A stretch of 64,000 bases of DNA, from contig NZ_LFBU01000001.1 of NCBI RefSeq assembly GCF_001045555.1, positions 1,550,001 to 1,614,000 on the forward strand, in the 5' to 3' direction. Of the stretch, positions 13,466 to 21,093 are shown piece after piece. Under the pieces are notes generated by a model, which was not told the origin of the DNA, ran no database searches, and worked only from the letters and a program-made list of their open reading frames with translations. Both the position numbers and the translations under genes were made by a program. This DNA is from Marinobacter subterrani (lineage in GTDB: Bacteria; Pseudomonadota; Gammaproteobacteria; Pseudomonadales; Oleiphilaceae). The first letter of the stretch is position 1. The number at the start of each line of letters is the position of its first letter.

Positions 13466-13824
13466 GCATAAGCCGTTTTTCAAAAACGAGGGCGAGGCAG
13501 GCTGCCAAGGACTACATGCACGGCGCCAGCCTTCGGGCTGAGTCTGCCGAGCTGTCGGACAAGTGCCTTGCCGGGAAGTTTGCCTGCCATGTAACGACCA
13601 TCAAGAAGGTCCGGGAGCACATGCCGGTTTCCGCTCTCGATCAGGATGACCAGGAGCTGATCCGGCAGTGTGCGGCTGAAAAGGCCCGCATTGATGTTCA
13701 GTTGCCCAGGCTCACCAAGGCGTTTCTCACCCGCCACTACGGAATCAGCACCGAAGCCCTCGATCTCGAGCTGGAGCTGGCGGGCTGGGATGGAAGCTCA
13801 CGGGAAAAACGAGGTGCGGCTTGA
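13462..13824 (+). CDS. hypothetical phage protein with HTH-like segment
   Basis: 120 aa from GTG 13462 (overlap GTGA with the P-like gene). The basic N-terminus (SISRFSKTRARQAAKDYMHG) precedes CLAGKFACHVTTIKKVREHM, which resembles a helix-turn-helix recognition segment. Possibly a small regulator; otherwise unknown. Confidence 0.6.
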   Translation: MSISRFSKTRARQAAKDYMHGASLRAESAELSDKCLAGKFACHVTTIKKVREHMPVSALDQDDQELIRQCAAEKARIDVQLPRLTKAFLTRHYGISTEALDLELELAGWDGSSREKRGAA

Positions 13825-13979
13825 TTATCCCTGATGATGTCATCGCCCACTGCCAGGCCCACCCAGGCTGTAAAGGATGTCCTCTTGGGACGTGTGAGGC
13901 CCCATTGGTGCCAATAACGGATCCACGCTGGGATAAATGGCTGGCGGACCGGATCAAAGCAGTGAGGGAGGCCAGGTGA
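13821..13979 (+). CDS. small Cys-containing phage protein
   Basis: 52 aa from TTG 13821, overlapping the previous stop (TTGA). The sequence CQAHPGCKGCPLGTCEAPLV has four Cys suited to a zinc site, and the end (PRWDKWLADRIKAVREAR) is helical. Both ends overlap the neighbours by 4 bases, which supports it as a real gene. Function unknown. Confidence 0.6.
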   Translation: MIIPDDVIAHCQAHPGCKGCPLGTCEAPLVPITDPRWDKWLADRIKAVREAR

Positions 13980-14287
13980 AAAAGAGAAGTGGCCCGGCGT
14001 TCAACCAGGAGAAGCGCCCGCTCAAGCCCTGCCCGCAATGCCATGGCGCCGGCTTCATCAAGCCGATGTTCTACCAGATGCCCTGCGATCGCTGCGAGGC
14101 ATCGGGTGTTGTCTGCAAGGAAACCGGTGAAAGCCTCACAAAGGAAGACCTGGTGATTCAGCTCAGAATCCGGCTGACGGAACGTAACCAGGAGCTGGTG
14201 GAAGTCAGGAGGCAGATGGCGGCCATGAGGGCGGAGAGCAACGGCCGGGGCTACGGCGCTGGCGGATCCAGATACCACGGGGACTGA
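13976..14287 (+). CDS. zinc-finger phage protein (DnaJ-type Cys repeats)
   Basis: 103 aa from GTG 13976, with GGAGG upstream and a GTGA overlap. Cys pairs CPQCHGAGF and CDRCEASGVVC follow the CxxCxGxG pattern of DnaJ fingers; the C-terminal half is a helix (LVIQLRIRLTERNQELVEVR). It lies in the region that in lambda holds the nin genes. Function unknown. Confidence 0.6.
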   Translation: MKKRSGPAFNQEKRPLKPCPQCHGAGFIKPMFYQMPCDRCEASGVVCKETGESLTKEDLVIQLRIRLTERNQELVEVRRQMAAMRAESNGRGYGAGGSRYHGD

Positions 14288-14288
14288 G

Positions 14289-14621
14289 ATGCTGCAGAAG
14301 ACGACACCGATACACTCCAAGAAGATCAGGGACGCAGCCCGGAATCAGCCCTGCACCTTGCAGATAGTTGGCGTGTGCAACGGGGACTGGTCGACAACCG
14401 TTCTGGCTCACCTCCCGGACGAGAGCCACGGCATCGCCCGAAAGAGTGACGATCTGTCCGCCTGCTTTGCCTGCGATTCATGCCATAGCGTGATCGATGG
14501 CCGAATGAAGTGGCCACCCATGGAGCTGGAGCACAAAGACTGGTACTTCCGCCGTGCCCAGATCCGCACCTGGCGGGTTCTCTTCCAGGAAGACGTTTTC
14601 TCGATTAAAGGAGCTGCTTGA
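14289..14621 (+). CDS. DUF1364 family nuclease
   Basis: 110 aa. RDAARNQPCTLQIVGVCNGD and STTVLAHLPDESHGIARKSD, then CFACDSCHSVIDGR, are the signature of DUF1364, related to lambda-family HNH-like nucleases such as YbcO. Conserved His (LAHL, CHSVIDGR) and Cys residues would bind metal. It is commonly found between replication genes and Q, as here. It probably acts in phage recombination. Confidence 0.85.
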   Translation: MLQKTTPIHSKKIRDAARNQPCTLQIVGVCNGDWSTTVLAHLPDESHGIARKSDDLSACFACDSCHSVIDGRMKWPPMELEHKDWYFRRAQIRTWRVLFQEDVFSIKGAA

Positions 14622-15133
14622 TGGCCGAGCAAAACCGCAAGACGCCTTACCAGCGCCGGGCCCGGGAGGCAGCCCAGCGGGAAGTAGACCGCTTCATTGC
14701 CTACCTGCAAGGGCTGGATACCATCGACCAGCTGGCACACCAGGGCCGTAGCATCATGGGCATGTGGGCTGAGTTTGAGGGCAAGCCGCCCTCTGGATCA
14801 GGGTTCAATGGATTCTGCATGCTGGCGGACAAACTGGAGAAGATCCGGCTCCGCCAGATGCCTGAGGAGTTTGCCCGGGCCTACGATCGTTTGAGCCGAA
14901 TGGCCAGCAGGGCACCAAAGCAGGTAGACGCCCTCTGTGTCGATCGCTTCTATCGTGGGCGTACCAAGGTGGCCATTGATCCGTTCACCGAGAAGCGCTA
15001 TGAGATCCACTGGAACGACTCCGCGTGTGCGCAGCTGCTGGGTTGCTCCGTGAAGGTGTTCCAGCGGAGGGTGACCAAGGGCTATGGCCAGCTTGAGTGG
15101 ATGCTTGGATTTCGGGAATCTGCAGCCGCCTGA
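14621..15133 (+). CDS. candidate late-gene regulator (antiterminator Q-like)
   Basis: 170 aa from ATG 14621 (AAAGGAG upstream; TGATG overlap). The C-terminal part has an HTH-like segment (SACAQLLGCSVKVFQRRVTK, GYGQLEWMLG) as in several phage Q/antiterminator families, after a helical domain (FARAYDRLSRMASRAPKQVD). The main evidence is position: last gene before a promoter closely followed by terminators and the lysis genes, the lambda Q layout. No zinc finger is seen. Family not certain. Confidence 0.6.
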   Translation: MAEQNRKTPYQRRAREAAQREVDRFIAYLQGLDTIDQLAHQGRSIMGMWAEFEGKPPSGSGFNGFCMLADKLEKIRLRQMPEEFARAYDRLSRMASRAPKQVDALCVDRFYRGRTKVAIDPFTEKRYEIHWNDSACAQLLGCSVKVFQRRVTKGYGQLEWMLGFRESAAA

Positions 15134-15142
15134 CACTAAATG

Positions 15143-15170
15143 TTGACTTCAGGGGTCCAACAGATACACT
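15143..15170 (+). promoter_or_regulatory. candidate late promoter (PR'-like)
   Basis: -35 TTGACT at 15143-15148, 16-bp spacer, -10 TACACT at 15165-15170. It lies just after the Q-like gene and about 30 bases before a strong terminator, so unmodified transcripts would be short. This matches the leader-transcript arrangement of Q-dependent late promoters. Confidence 0.6.
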
Positions 15171-15201
15171 ATTTGGTAGCTGGTCAAACTGACCTCAAAC
15201 G

Positions 15202-15235
15202 AAACCGCCCTCCCCTCGGAGCTGGCGGTTTTTTT
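15202..15235 (+). terminator. rho-independent terminator in the late leader (tR'-like)
   Basis: Stem AACCGCC/GGCGGTT (about 15203-15230) with a 14-base loop, followed by seven Ts. It should stop transcription from the promoter at 15143 unless antitermination acts. Confidence 0.85.
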
Positions 15236-15343
15236 GTGCCCGAATCAGATACGACGTGCGGCCTGCTCGGGCATATCCATAGCCGCTCGGTGAGATTGGC
15301 GCCCTCTTTGCAGTTCACCAGCCTCAACCAACCATGACTATTC

Positions 15344-15367
15344 GCCCGCCACTGAGCGGGCTTTTTT
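15344..15367 (+). terminator. second terminator before the lysis genes
   Basis: Perfect stem GCCCGC/GCGGGC (15344-15349, 15356-15361) with a 6-base loop, then six Ts, ending directly at the lysozyme start codon. The interval between the two terminators (15236-15343) shows no gene. Confidence 0.85.
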
Positions 15368-15790
15368 ATGCCTATGAATCGCCAACTTCTCAGATCACAG
15401 CTGGAGCGCCACGAAGGCCTCCGCCTGAAGCCCTATCGCGACACTGTGGGCAAGCTGACCATCGGCTACGGCCGGAACTTGGAAGACGTGGGTATCAGTC
15501 ACGATGAGGCTGACTTCATGCTCGACAACGATATCGACCAGGTTGAGCGCCAGCTGGAAACCGTGGACGAGTACAACGAGCTGGACCCGGTGCGCCAGGC
15601 CGTGATTGCAAATATGGCGTTCAATCTTGGGTTTCACGGCCTGATGCAGTTCCGGAACATGTGGGCGGCTGTTGGTCGTCGGGACTGGGAATCTGCATCA
15701 GAGGAAATGATGCAATCGAAATGGGCCCGCCAAGTTGGCGTGAGAGCCGTTGAGCTGTCGGAAATCATGCGGACTGGCGAGGTGCAGTAG
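15368..15790 (+). CDS. T4-type lysozyme (glycoside hydrolase 24)
   Basis: 140 aa from ATG 15368 (ATG 15374 also possible). The catalytic triad has T4 lysozyme spacing: E16 in RHEGLR, D25 in PYRDTVG and T31 in LTIGYG. The RQAVIANMAFNLG and FRNMW regions follow the family. There is no signal sequence or SAR segment, so export depends on the holin. It cleaves the glycan strands of peptidoglycan at lysis. Confidence 0.95.
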   Translation: MPMNRQLLRSQLERHEGLRLKPYRDTVGKLTIGYGRNLEDVGISHDEADFMLDNDIDQVERQLETVDEYNELDPVRQAVIANMAFNLGFHGLMQFRNMWAAVGRRDWESASEEMMQSKWARQVGVRAVELSEIMRTGEVQ

Positions 15791-16080
15791 TGGATCAGAT
15801 GGAATACGACCGGCGCCACTGGCACATCAGTAAGTCGATCAGCATTGGCCATATCATGACGACGTTGACCGCATTGCTGGCGGCACTGTGGTTCTTCGCC
15901 CAACAGGATACGCGCATCAGCAACCTGGAGCTCAACGTTAAGCACCTGCAAGCCCAGAATGTTCTGGAGCGCGACCGCACAAATCGTAAGTTTGACGAAC
16001 TGAAGGCCGACCTGCAGCGGATAAACTCAAAGCTGGATCGCCTGATCGAAAGCATGCTGGACAACAAGCGGAGCAACTGA
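15790..16080 (+). CDS. single-TM coiled-coil protein of the lysis cassette
   Basis: 96 aa from GTG 15790 (overlapping TAG). One membrane segment (HIMTTLTALLAALWFFA, residues about 21-38) is followed by a coiled coil to the C-terminus (ISNLELNVKHLQAQNVLERD and FDELKADLQRINSKLDRLIE). Topology would suit an inner-membrane spanin subunit or a DUF2730-type protein. No lipoprotein partner is visible, so a spanin role is unproven. Confidence 0.6.
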   Translation: MDQMEYDRRHWHISKSISIGHIMTTLTALLAALWFFAQQDTRISNLELNVKHLQAQNVLERDRTNRKFDELKADLQRINSKLDRLIESMLDNKRSN

Positions 16081-16511
16081 TGAGCCTGACCATCCCTGTA
16101 ATCGACGGCCTGCTGGATATCGGCGGCAAGCTCATTGATCGGGTGTTCCCGGATCCAGAGCAAGCGGCCAAGGCCAAGGCCGAACTGGTCACCCTCCAAC
16201 AGCGAGGAGAACTCAAGGAGCTTGAGACGCGGATGAGCGCGATCCTCGCCGAGGCCAACAGCTCAGACCCATGGACCAGCCGCGCCCGCCCCTCGTTCAT
16301 GTATGTGATCTACCTGATGATTCTCGCGTCCATCCCCATGGGCATCCTGCATGCGGTAAACCCAGAGGCTGCCGTCAGTATTGCCGAGGGTATGAAGGCC
16401 TGGCTGGCAGCGATCCCAGACTCACTATGGACGCTGTTCGGCGTGGGCTATGTGGGCTATGCCACTGCCCGCAGTGTTGATAAGCGCAGCATACTCAAGG
16501 GTAAGGGCTGA
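16080..16511 (+). CDS. holin of the 3TM family
   Basis: 143 aa. The amphipathic N-terminus (IPVIDGLLDIGGKLIDRVFP) and charged helix (AKAKAELVTLQQRGELKELE) precede the motif SDPWTSRARPSFMYVIYLMI, typical of the 3TM holin family. Hydrophobic segments follow at about 78-95 and 118-132. The gene follows the TM-coiled-coil gene, which follows lysozyme; together these form the lysis cassette. Confidence 0.85.
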   Translation: MSLTIPVIDGLLDIGGKLIDRVFPDPEQAAKAKAELVTLQQRGELKELETRMSAILAEANSSDPWTSRARPSFMYVIYLMILASIPMGILHAVNPEAAVSIAEGMKAWLAAIPDSLWTLFGVGYVGYATARSVDKRSILKGKG

Positions 16512-16895
16512 GTGCCTGCCCGTCCTCTCAAGCCCTGCTGCGCCCCTCAATGCAGTGAGCTGGTGCGAGGCCAGCGCTACTGCGACCGGCACCAACACCT
16601 GGCAAAGCAACGCGACCCGGTGAAGGATCGGGAGCGTGGCAGTAGCGCCAAGCGCGGCTATGGCAACAAGTGGAAGAAGGCCCGGCTGACCTTCCTGTCT
16701 TATCACCCGCTGTGTACGGAGTGCGACAGACAGGGCAGGACCACGGCCGCGACGGACGTTGACCATATCGTGCCTCACCGTGGCGATCCGAAACTGTTCT
16801 GGTCGCAATCCAACTGGCAGGCGCTCTGCCGGTCATGCCACTCGGCAAAGACAGCGCGTGAGGATGGTGGATTTGGCAACAGACGCGAGCGATAG
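16512..16895 (+). CDS. HNH endonuclease next to terminase
   Basis: 127 aa from GTG 16512. Two zinc Cys pairs (CCAPQCSEL..C, and HPLCTECDRQGRTTAATDVD) frame the HNH core: DVDHIVPHRGDPKLFWSQSN then WQALCRSCHSAKTAREDGGF. In HK97-type phages an HNH protein encoded immediately before the small terminase assists cos cleavage with the terminase. Position and sequence fit that role. Confidence 0.92.
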   Translation: MPARPLKPCCAPQCSELVRGQRYCDRHQHLAKQRDPVKDRERGSSAKRGYGNKWKKARLTFLSYHPLCTECDRQGRTTAATDVDHIVPHRGDPKLFWSQSNWQALCRSCHSAKTAREDGGFGNRRER

Positions 16896-16950
16896 GGGGG
16901 CGGGTCGAAACTCTACAGCCTTAAAAGGCTCGACCGCGTGCCTAACGCAA
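16893..16950 (+). other. probable cos site region
   Basis: The gap between the HNH gene and small terminase begins with a G-run (GGGGGGCGGGTCGAAA) of the kind that follows the HNH gene in many HK97-type 3'-overhang cos phages. It also contains AGCCTTAAAAGGCT, a short palindrome. The exact nick positions cannot be read from sequence alone. Confidence 0.5.
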
Positions 16951-16981
16951 ATTTTTACATCCGCAAAATCAAGGTTTTGAA

Positions 16982-17365
16982 ATGGCCCGGCCAAGAACCC
17001 CGACCAACGTCCTGGAAATGAAAGGCGCGTTCAAGAAAGATCCCCAGCGCGCCCGCCAGGACCCGGAGGTTTCCGGGAAACTGAAGGCCCCGCCGGAGCA
17101 TCTCACCGAAGTCCAGAAGGCTATCTGGAAGGACATCGTGAAGGCCGCACCCAAAGGGGTGATCACTGAGTCTGACCGGTTCAGCCTTGAGATTTGCTGC
17201 ATCCTTCTGGCGCAATTCCGGCTCGAACCATTGGAATTTCCGGCGGCAAAGCTGGTGCGGCTCGAGGCACTGCTCGGGAAGATGGGCATGACCCCGGCAG
17301 ACCGGGCCAAAGTCGCGGGTCCGGCCCAGAAGAAACCCCAGGGCAACCCGTTTGCTGAGCTGTAA
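16982..17365 (+). CDS. terminase small subunit, P27 family
   Basis: 127 aa. The N-terminus MARPRTPTNVLEMKGAFKKD is the classic P27-family start, followed by PPEHLTEVQKAIWKDIVKAA and TESDRFSLEICCILLAQFR. It recognises phage DNA at cos and recruits the large subunit. Its stop overlaps the terL start. Confidence 0.93.
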   Translation: MARPRTPTNVLEMKGAFKKDPQRARQDPEVSGKLKAPPEHLTEVQKAIWKDIVKAAPKGVITESDRFSLEICCILLAQFRLEPLEFPAAKLVRLEALLGKMGMTPADRAKVAGPAQKKPQGNPFAEL

Positions 17366-19065
17366 TGGCTGCCAAAAAACAGTACCTGCTGGTCAAGCAG
17401 GCCGAGGACTACGCCCGGGCCGTCATCGCCGGCAAGATTGTCGCCTGCAAGTGGATCCGCCTGGCCTGCAAGCGGCACCTGGCAGACAAGCGAGCCAGCC
17501 GGAAACGGGACTATCCCTATAAGTTCGACCCGGCCCTGGCGGAGAAGGTCGCCAAGTTCCTACAGCTGCTGCCCCACACCAAGGGCAAGTGGGCCAGCAA
17601 GCGGCAGACCATCAAGCTCGAACCCTGGCAGCTGTTCGCGGTGTGCGTCCCATTCGGGTGGATCCGCAAGAAGGACCGAACCCGCCGGTACCGGACGATC
17701 ACCGTCTTCGTGCCCAGAAAGAACGGCAAGTCGATCATCGGCGGCGGCCTGGGGCTGTACATGTTCTCCGCGGATGGCGAGTTCGGCGCAGAGATCTACT
17801 CCGGTGCCACCACCGAGAAGCAGGCCTGGGAGGTATTCCGGCCGGCCAAGCTGATGGCCGAGCGAACGCCACCGCTCCGGGAGCACTTCGGGATCGATGT
17901 GAATGCCTCGAGCATGATCCGGATGGAGGACGGCAGCCGGTTTGAACCGGTGATCGGCAAACCTGGCGACGGCTCCTCGCCCAGCTGCGCGATTGTGGAT
18001 GAGTACCACGAGCACAACGACAGCACGCTCTTCGACACCATGGAAACCGGCATGGGCGCCCGGGAGCAACCGTTGATGCTGGTGATCACCACGGCCGGCT
18101 CCAGTATTGGCGGCCCCTGCCACCAGCTGATCCGCGATTGTGAGCGCATGCTCGAGGGCTCCATCCAGCGGGACGACCTCTGGGCGATGCTCTACACCAT
18201 CGACGAAGGCGACGACTGGACAAGCGAAGAGGTCCTGAAAAAGGCCAACCCGAATTACGGCGTCTCGATCAGCGGTGACTTCCTGGAAGCGCGGCAACGC
18301 GAGGCCATGCAGTCCACCGCCAAGCAGGCCACATTCCGAACCAAACACCTGAACCAGTGGGTGGGTGCCAAGGAAGCCTGGATGAACATGATCAAGTGGC
18401 AGCAGCAACCGGAGCGCAAAACGCTCAGTGAGCTGGAAGGCCGGCGCTGCATTATCGGCCTGGACCTGGCCAGCAAGATTGACGTGGCCGCCACCTTGCT
18501 GCTGTTCCCGCCGGCGGAGGGTGACCCGAACTGGCATCTGCACGGGCGCTACTACCTGCCCGAAGCGCGGGTGCTTGAGCACGTAGACAGCAACTCCAGC
18601 CGGTACATGGAGTTCAACGCCCTGGGCCTGATGTCACTGACGGACGGCGAGGTGATCGATTACGAAGTCATCAAGGACGACCTCCGAGAGTTCGCCGGGC
18701 GGTTCGATCTTGAGCAGGTGGCCTATGACCCATGGCAGGCCACCCAGCTGGCACAGGAGATGGAGGCCGAAGGGCTCACCATGGTTGAAGTCCGGCAGAC
18801 CGTCCAGAACATCAGCGAGCCCATGAAGGAACTGGAGAAGCTGGTGCTTGAGAAGAAGCTGGCACACGGCAACTGCCCGGTTCTCACCTGGATGGCATCC
18901 AACGTGGTGGCCAAGATCGATGCCAAGGACAACATCTACCCCAACAAGGAGCGGGCCGACAACAAAATCGATGGCATTGTCGGCGCCATCATGGCGATCA
19001 GCCGGGCGATTCGTACCGAGAAAGAGGACGAATACGTGGACACATCTTTCATAGGCCTACTTTGA
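17365..19065 (+). CDS. terminase large subunit
   Basis: 566 aa. The ATPase has a Walker A variant VPRKNGKSIIGG near residue 117 and Walker B CAIVDEYHEH near 208. The C-terminal nuclease shows GLDLASKIDVAA and later DAKDNIYPNKERADNKIDGI near residues 520-540, with the acidic residues that bind metal. HK97 gp2-like. It packages DNA into the prohead and cuts cos. Confidence 0.96.
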   Translation: MAAKKQYLLVKQAEDYARAVIAGKIVACKWIRLACKRHLADKRASRKRDYPYKFDPALAEKVAKFLQLLPHTKGKWASKRQTIKLEPWQLFAVCVPFGWIRKKDRTRRYRTITVFVPRKNGKSIIGGGLGLYMFSADGEFGAEIYSGATTEKQAWEVFRPAKLMAERTPPLREHFGIDVNASSMIRMEDGSRFEPVIGKPGDGSSPSCAIVDEYHEHNDSTLFDTMETGMGAREQPLMLVITTAGSSIGGPCHQLIRDCERMLEGSIQRDDLWAMLYTIDEGDDWTSEEVLKKANPNYGVSISGDFLEARQREAMQSTAKQATFRTKHLNQWVGAKEAWMNMIKWQQQPERKTLSELEGRRCIIGLDLASKIDVAATLLLFPPAEGDPNWHLHGRYYLPEARVLEHVDSNSSRYMEFNALGLMSLTDGEVIDYEVIKDDLREFAGRFDLEQVAYDPWQATQLAQEMEAEGLTMVEVRQTVQNISEPMKELEKLVLEKKLAHGNCPVLTWMASNVVAKIDAKDNIYPNKERADNKIDGIVGAIMAISRAIRTEKEDEYVDTSFIGLL

Positions 19066-20336
19066 TGCGATTTTTCAACCGGAAGCAGAACATGGAGCGC
19101 CTCGAGGCCGAGCTCGAGAACGCCAAGCATGATCTGCAGTCCATCAAGAACGAGACCCAGAACTGGTCCGCTGGCTGGGAATCCCTGCAGGACATGTTCC
19201 GTGCCAACGTTGGCCCGGCCGGGGTGCGGGTGGATGAGACCACGGCCATGCGAGTGTCTGCGGTCTATGCCTGCGTTCGGTTGATTGCCGGGGCCCTGGG
19301 TAGCCTGCCGCTGCAGATCTACCGGCGCACCGCTGAAGGCCGTGAGAAGGATGTCAAGCACCGGCTTTACCGCGTGCTGCACATGCAGCCAAACCCGGTT
19401 GTATCCGCCGTTGTGTTCTGGGAAACGGTGGTCACCCACCTGCTGCTGGCGGGCAACAGTTACAGCCTGATCGGCCGCACCCGCGGCGGCGAGCCCACCA
19501 CCCTGACCCTGCTGAAACCCAGCCAGGTTGAGGTGCAGGAGAAAGGCGGGCGTCTCATCTACCTGGTGCTGTTCGACGATGGCAAGTGGGCGGCCTATGA
19601 CCAGGACGACATCCTGCATGTGGCCGGTGTTGGCTGGGACGGCAAGAAAGGGATCAGCGTGATCCGTTCCGTTGGCCAGAACAGCATCGGCACCGCCCTC
19701 GCTGCAGACGAGTACAGCGGCCGGTTCTTCAGTAACGACGCCACGCCCCGGGGTTACATCAAGTTTCCCGAGGGCAAGAAGCTCAACGACGAGCAGGCCA
19801 AGATCATCCGGGATTACTGGTTTGAGAAACACCAGGGCCTGAGCAATAGCCACCTGCCGGCCGTGCTCCCTGATGGCGGTGAGTTCAAGGAGATCACCAT
19901 CTCCGCTGAAGACGCCCAGCTGATCGAAACCCGGCGCTTCCAGGTAAACGACATTGCGCGGATCTTCGGGGTACCGCCGCACATGATCGGCGAAACCTCC
20001 GGCTCCACAAGCTGGGGCACGGGCATCGAGCAGCAGTCCATCGGCTTTGTGGTCTACACCCTGCGCCCTCACCTCACCCGCATCGAGCAGGAAGTGAACC
20101 GCAAGCTGTTCAGTGCGGGCACGCACTACGTGGAATTCAACGTGTCCGGACTGCTTCGGGGTGACACGAAAGCCCGCAACGAGGCTTACCAGATTGCCCT
20201 GGGCGGCAACCAGCTGCCGGGCTACATGACCGTCAACGAGATCCGCAAGCTTGAGAACCTCTCGCCGGTAGCCGGTGGGGACGACATTTACCGCCCGCTT
20301 ACGGGAGCCACGAACAATGAAGAACCAACTGCTTAA
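19065..20336 (+). CDS. portal protein, HK97 family
   Basis: 423 aa from ATG 19065 (overlapping the terL stop). TTAMRVSAVYACVRLIAGAL and GSLPLQIYRR, then RTRGGEPTTLTLLKPSQVEV and IFGVPPHMIGETSGSTSWGT, are diagnostic of the HK97 portal family. It forms the dodecameric DNA channel at the capsid vertex. It overlaps the protease start by 20 bases. Confidence 0.96.
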   Translation: MRFFNRKQNMERLEAELENAKHDLQSIKNETQNWSAGWESLQDMFRANVGPAGVRVDETTAMRVSAVYACVRLIAGALGSLPLQIYRRTAEGREKDVKHRLYRVLHMQPNPVVSAVVFWETVVTHLLLAGNSYSLIGRTRGGEPTTLTLLKPSQVEVQEKGGRLIYLVLFDDGKWAAYDQDDILHVAGVGWDGKKGISVIRSVGQNSIGTALAADEYSGRFFSNDATPRGYIKFPEGKKLNDEQAKIIRDYWFEKHQGLSNSHLPAVLPDGGEFKEITISAEDAQLIETRRFQVNDIARIFGVPPHMIGETSGSTSWGTGIEQQSIGFVVYTLRPHLTRIEQEVNRKLFSAGTHYVEFNVSGLLRGDTKARNEAYQIALGGNQLPGYMTVNEIRKLENLSPVAGGDDIYRPLTGATNNEEPTA

Positions 20337-21024
20337 CCTGATCCGGGATAACGTCCAGGAGAAGCGCGACTTCCGCGTCAAGAACATGGGCGAAGAAGCC
20401 ACCCTGTATCTCTACGATGTGATCGACGACATGTGGGGCATCTCTGCCGAGATGGTGGCCAGGGAGCTGGCGGACATTACAGCCAGCACCATTCACCTCC
20501 GCATCAACAGCCCGGGTGGTGACGTATTCGCAGCGCGGGCCATTCAGACAGCGCTGGCCCAGCACCCCGCCAGGGTCATCGCCCACATCGATGGCGTGGC
20601 AGCCAGCGCGGCCACGTTCATAACTGCCGCTGCCGATGAGATCCGCATGACAGATGGCGGCTTTTACATGATCCACAAGGGCTGGACGATCACCATGGGC
20701 AACGCCGACGACATGCGATCCGTCGCCGGCTTGCTGGACCAGGTGGACGAAAGCATTGTCCGAACGCTCGTGGCGCGCACCGGCCAGAGCGACACCGACA
20801 TCCTGCAATGGATGGCAGAGGAAACCTGGATGAGCGCGCAGGAAGCGAAAGACCGGGGCTTTATCGATGAGATCGACGAGGTGTCCAAGGGCAGTGCGGC
20901 CCAGAACATGCGGCGCTTCGACCTCTCAGCCTACGAAAAGGCCCCCGAAATCCCCGAACCTGAACCCGACCAACTGGCGGCCCGCGCCCACCTTGAGCGC
21001 CGCCTGAACCTACTTGGAGTTTAG
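20317..21024 (+). CDS. ClpP-type prohead protease
   Basis: 235 aa from ATG 20317; the frame extends upstream but inside the portal gene. The Ser protease motif is IDGVAASAATFIT (nucleophile near residue 97) and the His lies in GGFYMIHKGW near residue 120, with IHLRINSPGGDVFAARAIQT the ClpP-like core. It matures the HK97-type capsid by removing the delta domain. Confidence 0.95.
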   Translation: MKNQLLNLIRDNVQEKRDFRVKNMGEEATLYLYDVIDDMWGISAEMVARELADITASTIHLRINSPGGDVFAARAIQTALAQHPARVIAHIDGVAASAATFITAAADEIRMTDGGFYMIHKGWTITMGNADDMRSVAGLLDQVDESIVRTLVARTGQSDTDILQWMAEETWMSAQEAKDRGFIDEIDEVSKGSAAQNMRRFDLSAYEKAPEIPEPEPDQLAARAHLERRLNLLGV

Positions 21025-21049
21025 CGGGCACCGCTAAGCACCTTCACAG

Positions 21050-21070
21050 CCGCCTTCGGGCGGTTTTTTT
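21050..21070 (+). terminator. terminator between protease and capsid genes
   Basis: Stem CCGCC-TTCG-GGCGG (21050-21063) with a stable tetraloop, followed by seven Ts. It probably reduces readthrough or protects transcript ends; capsid expression may use readthrough or its own promoter. Confidence 0.8.
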
Positions 21071-21093
21071 ATGGGACCAGAGGAGAACAACCT

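Noticed and set aside
18936..20402. 488-codon minus-strand open frame
   Set aside because: Antisense shadow of the portal gene.
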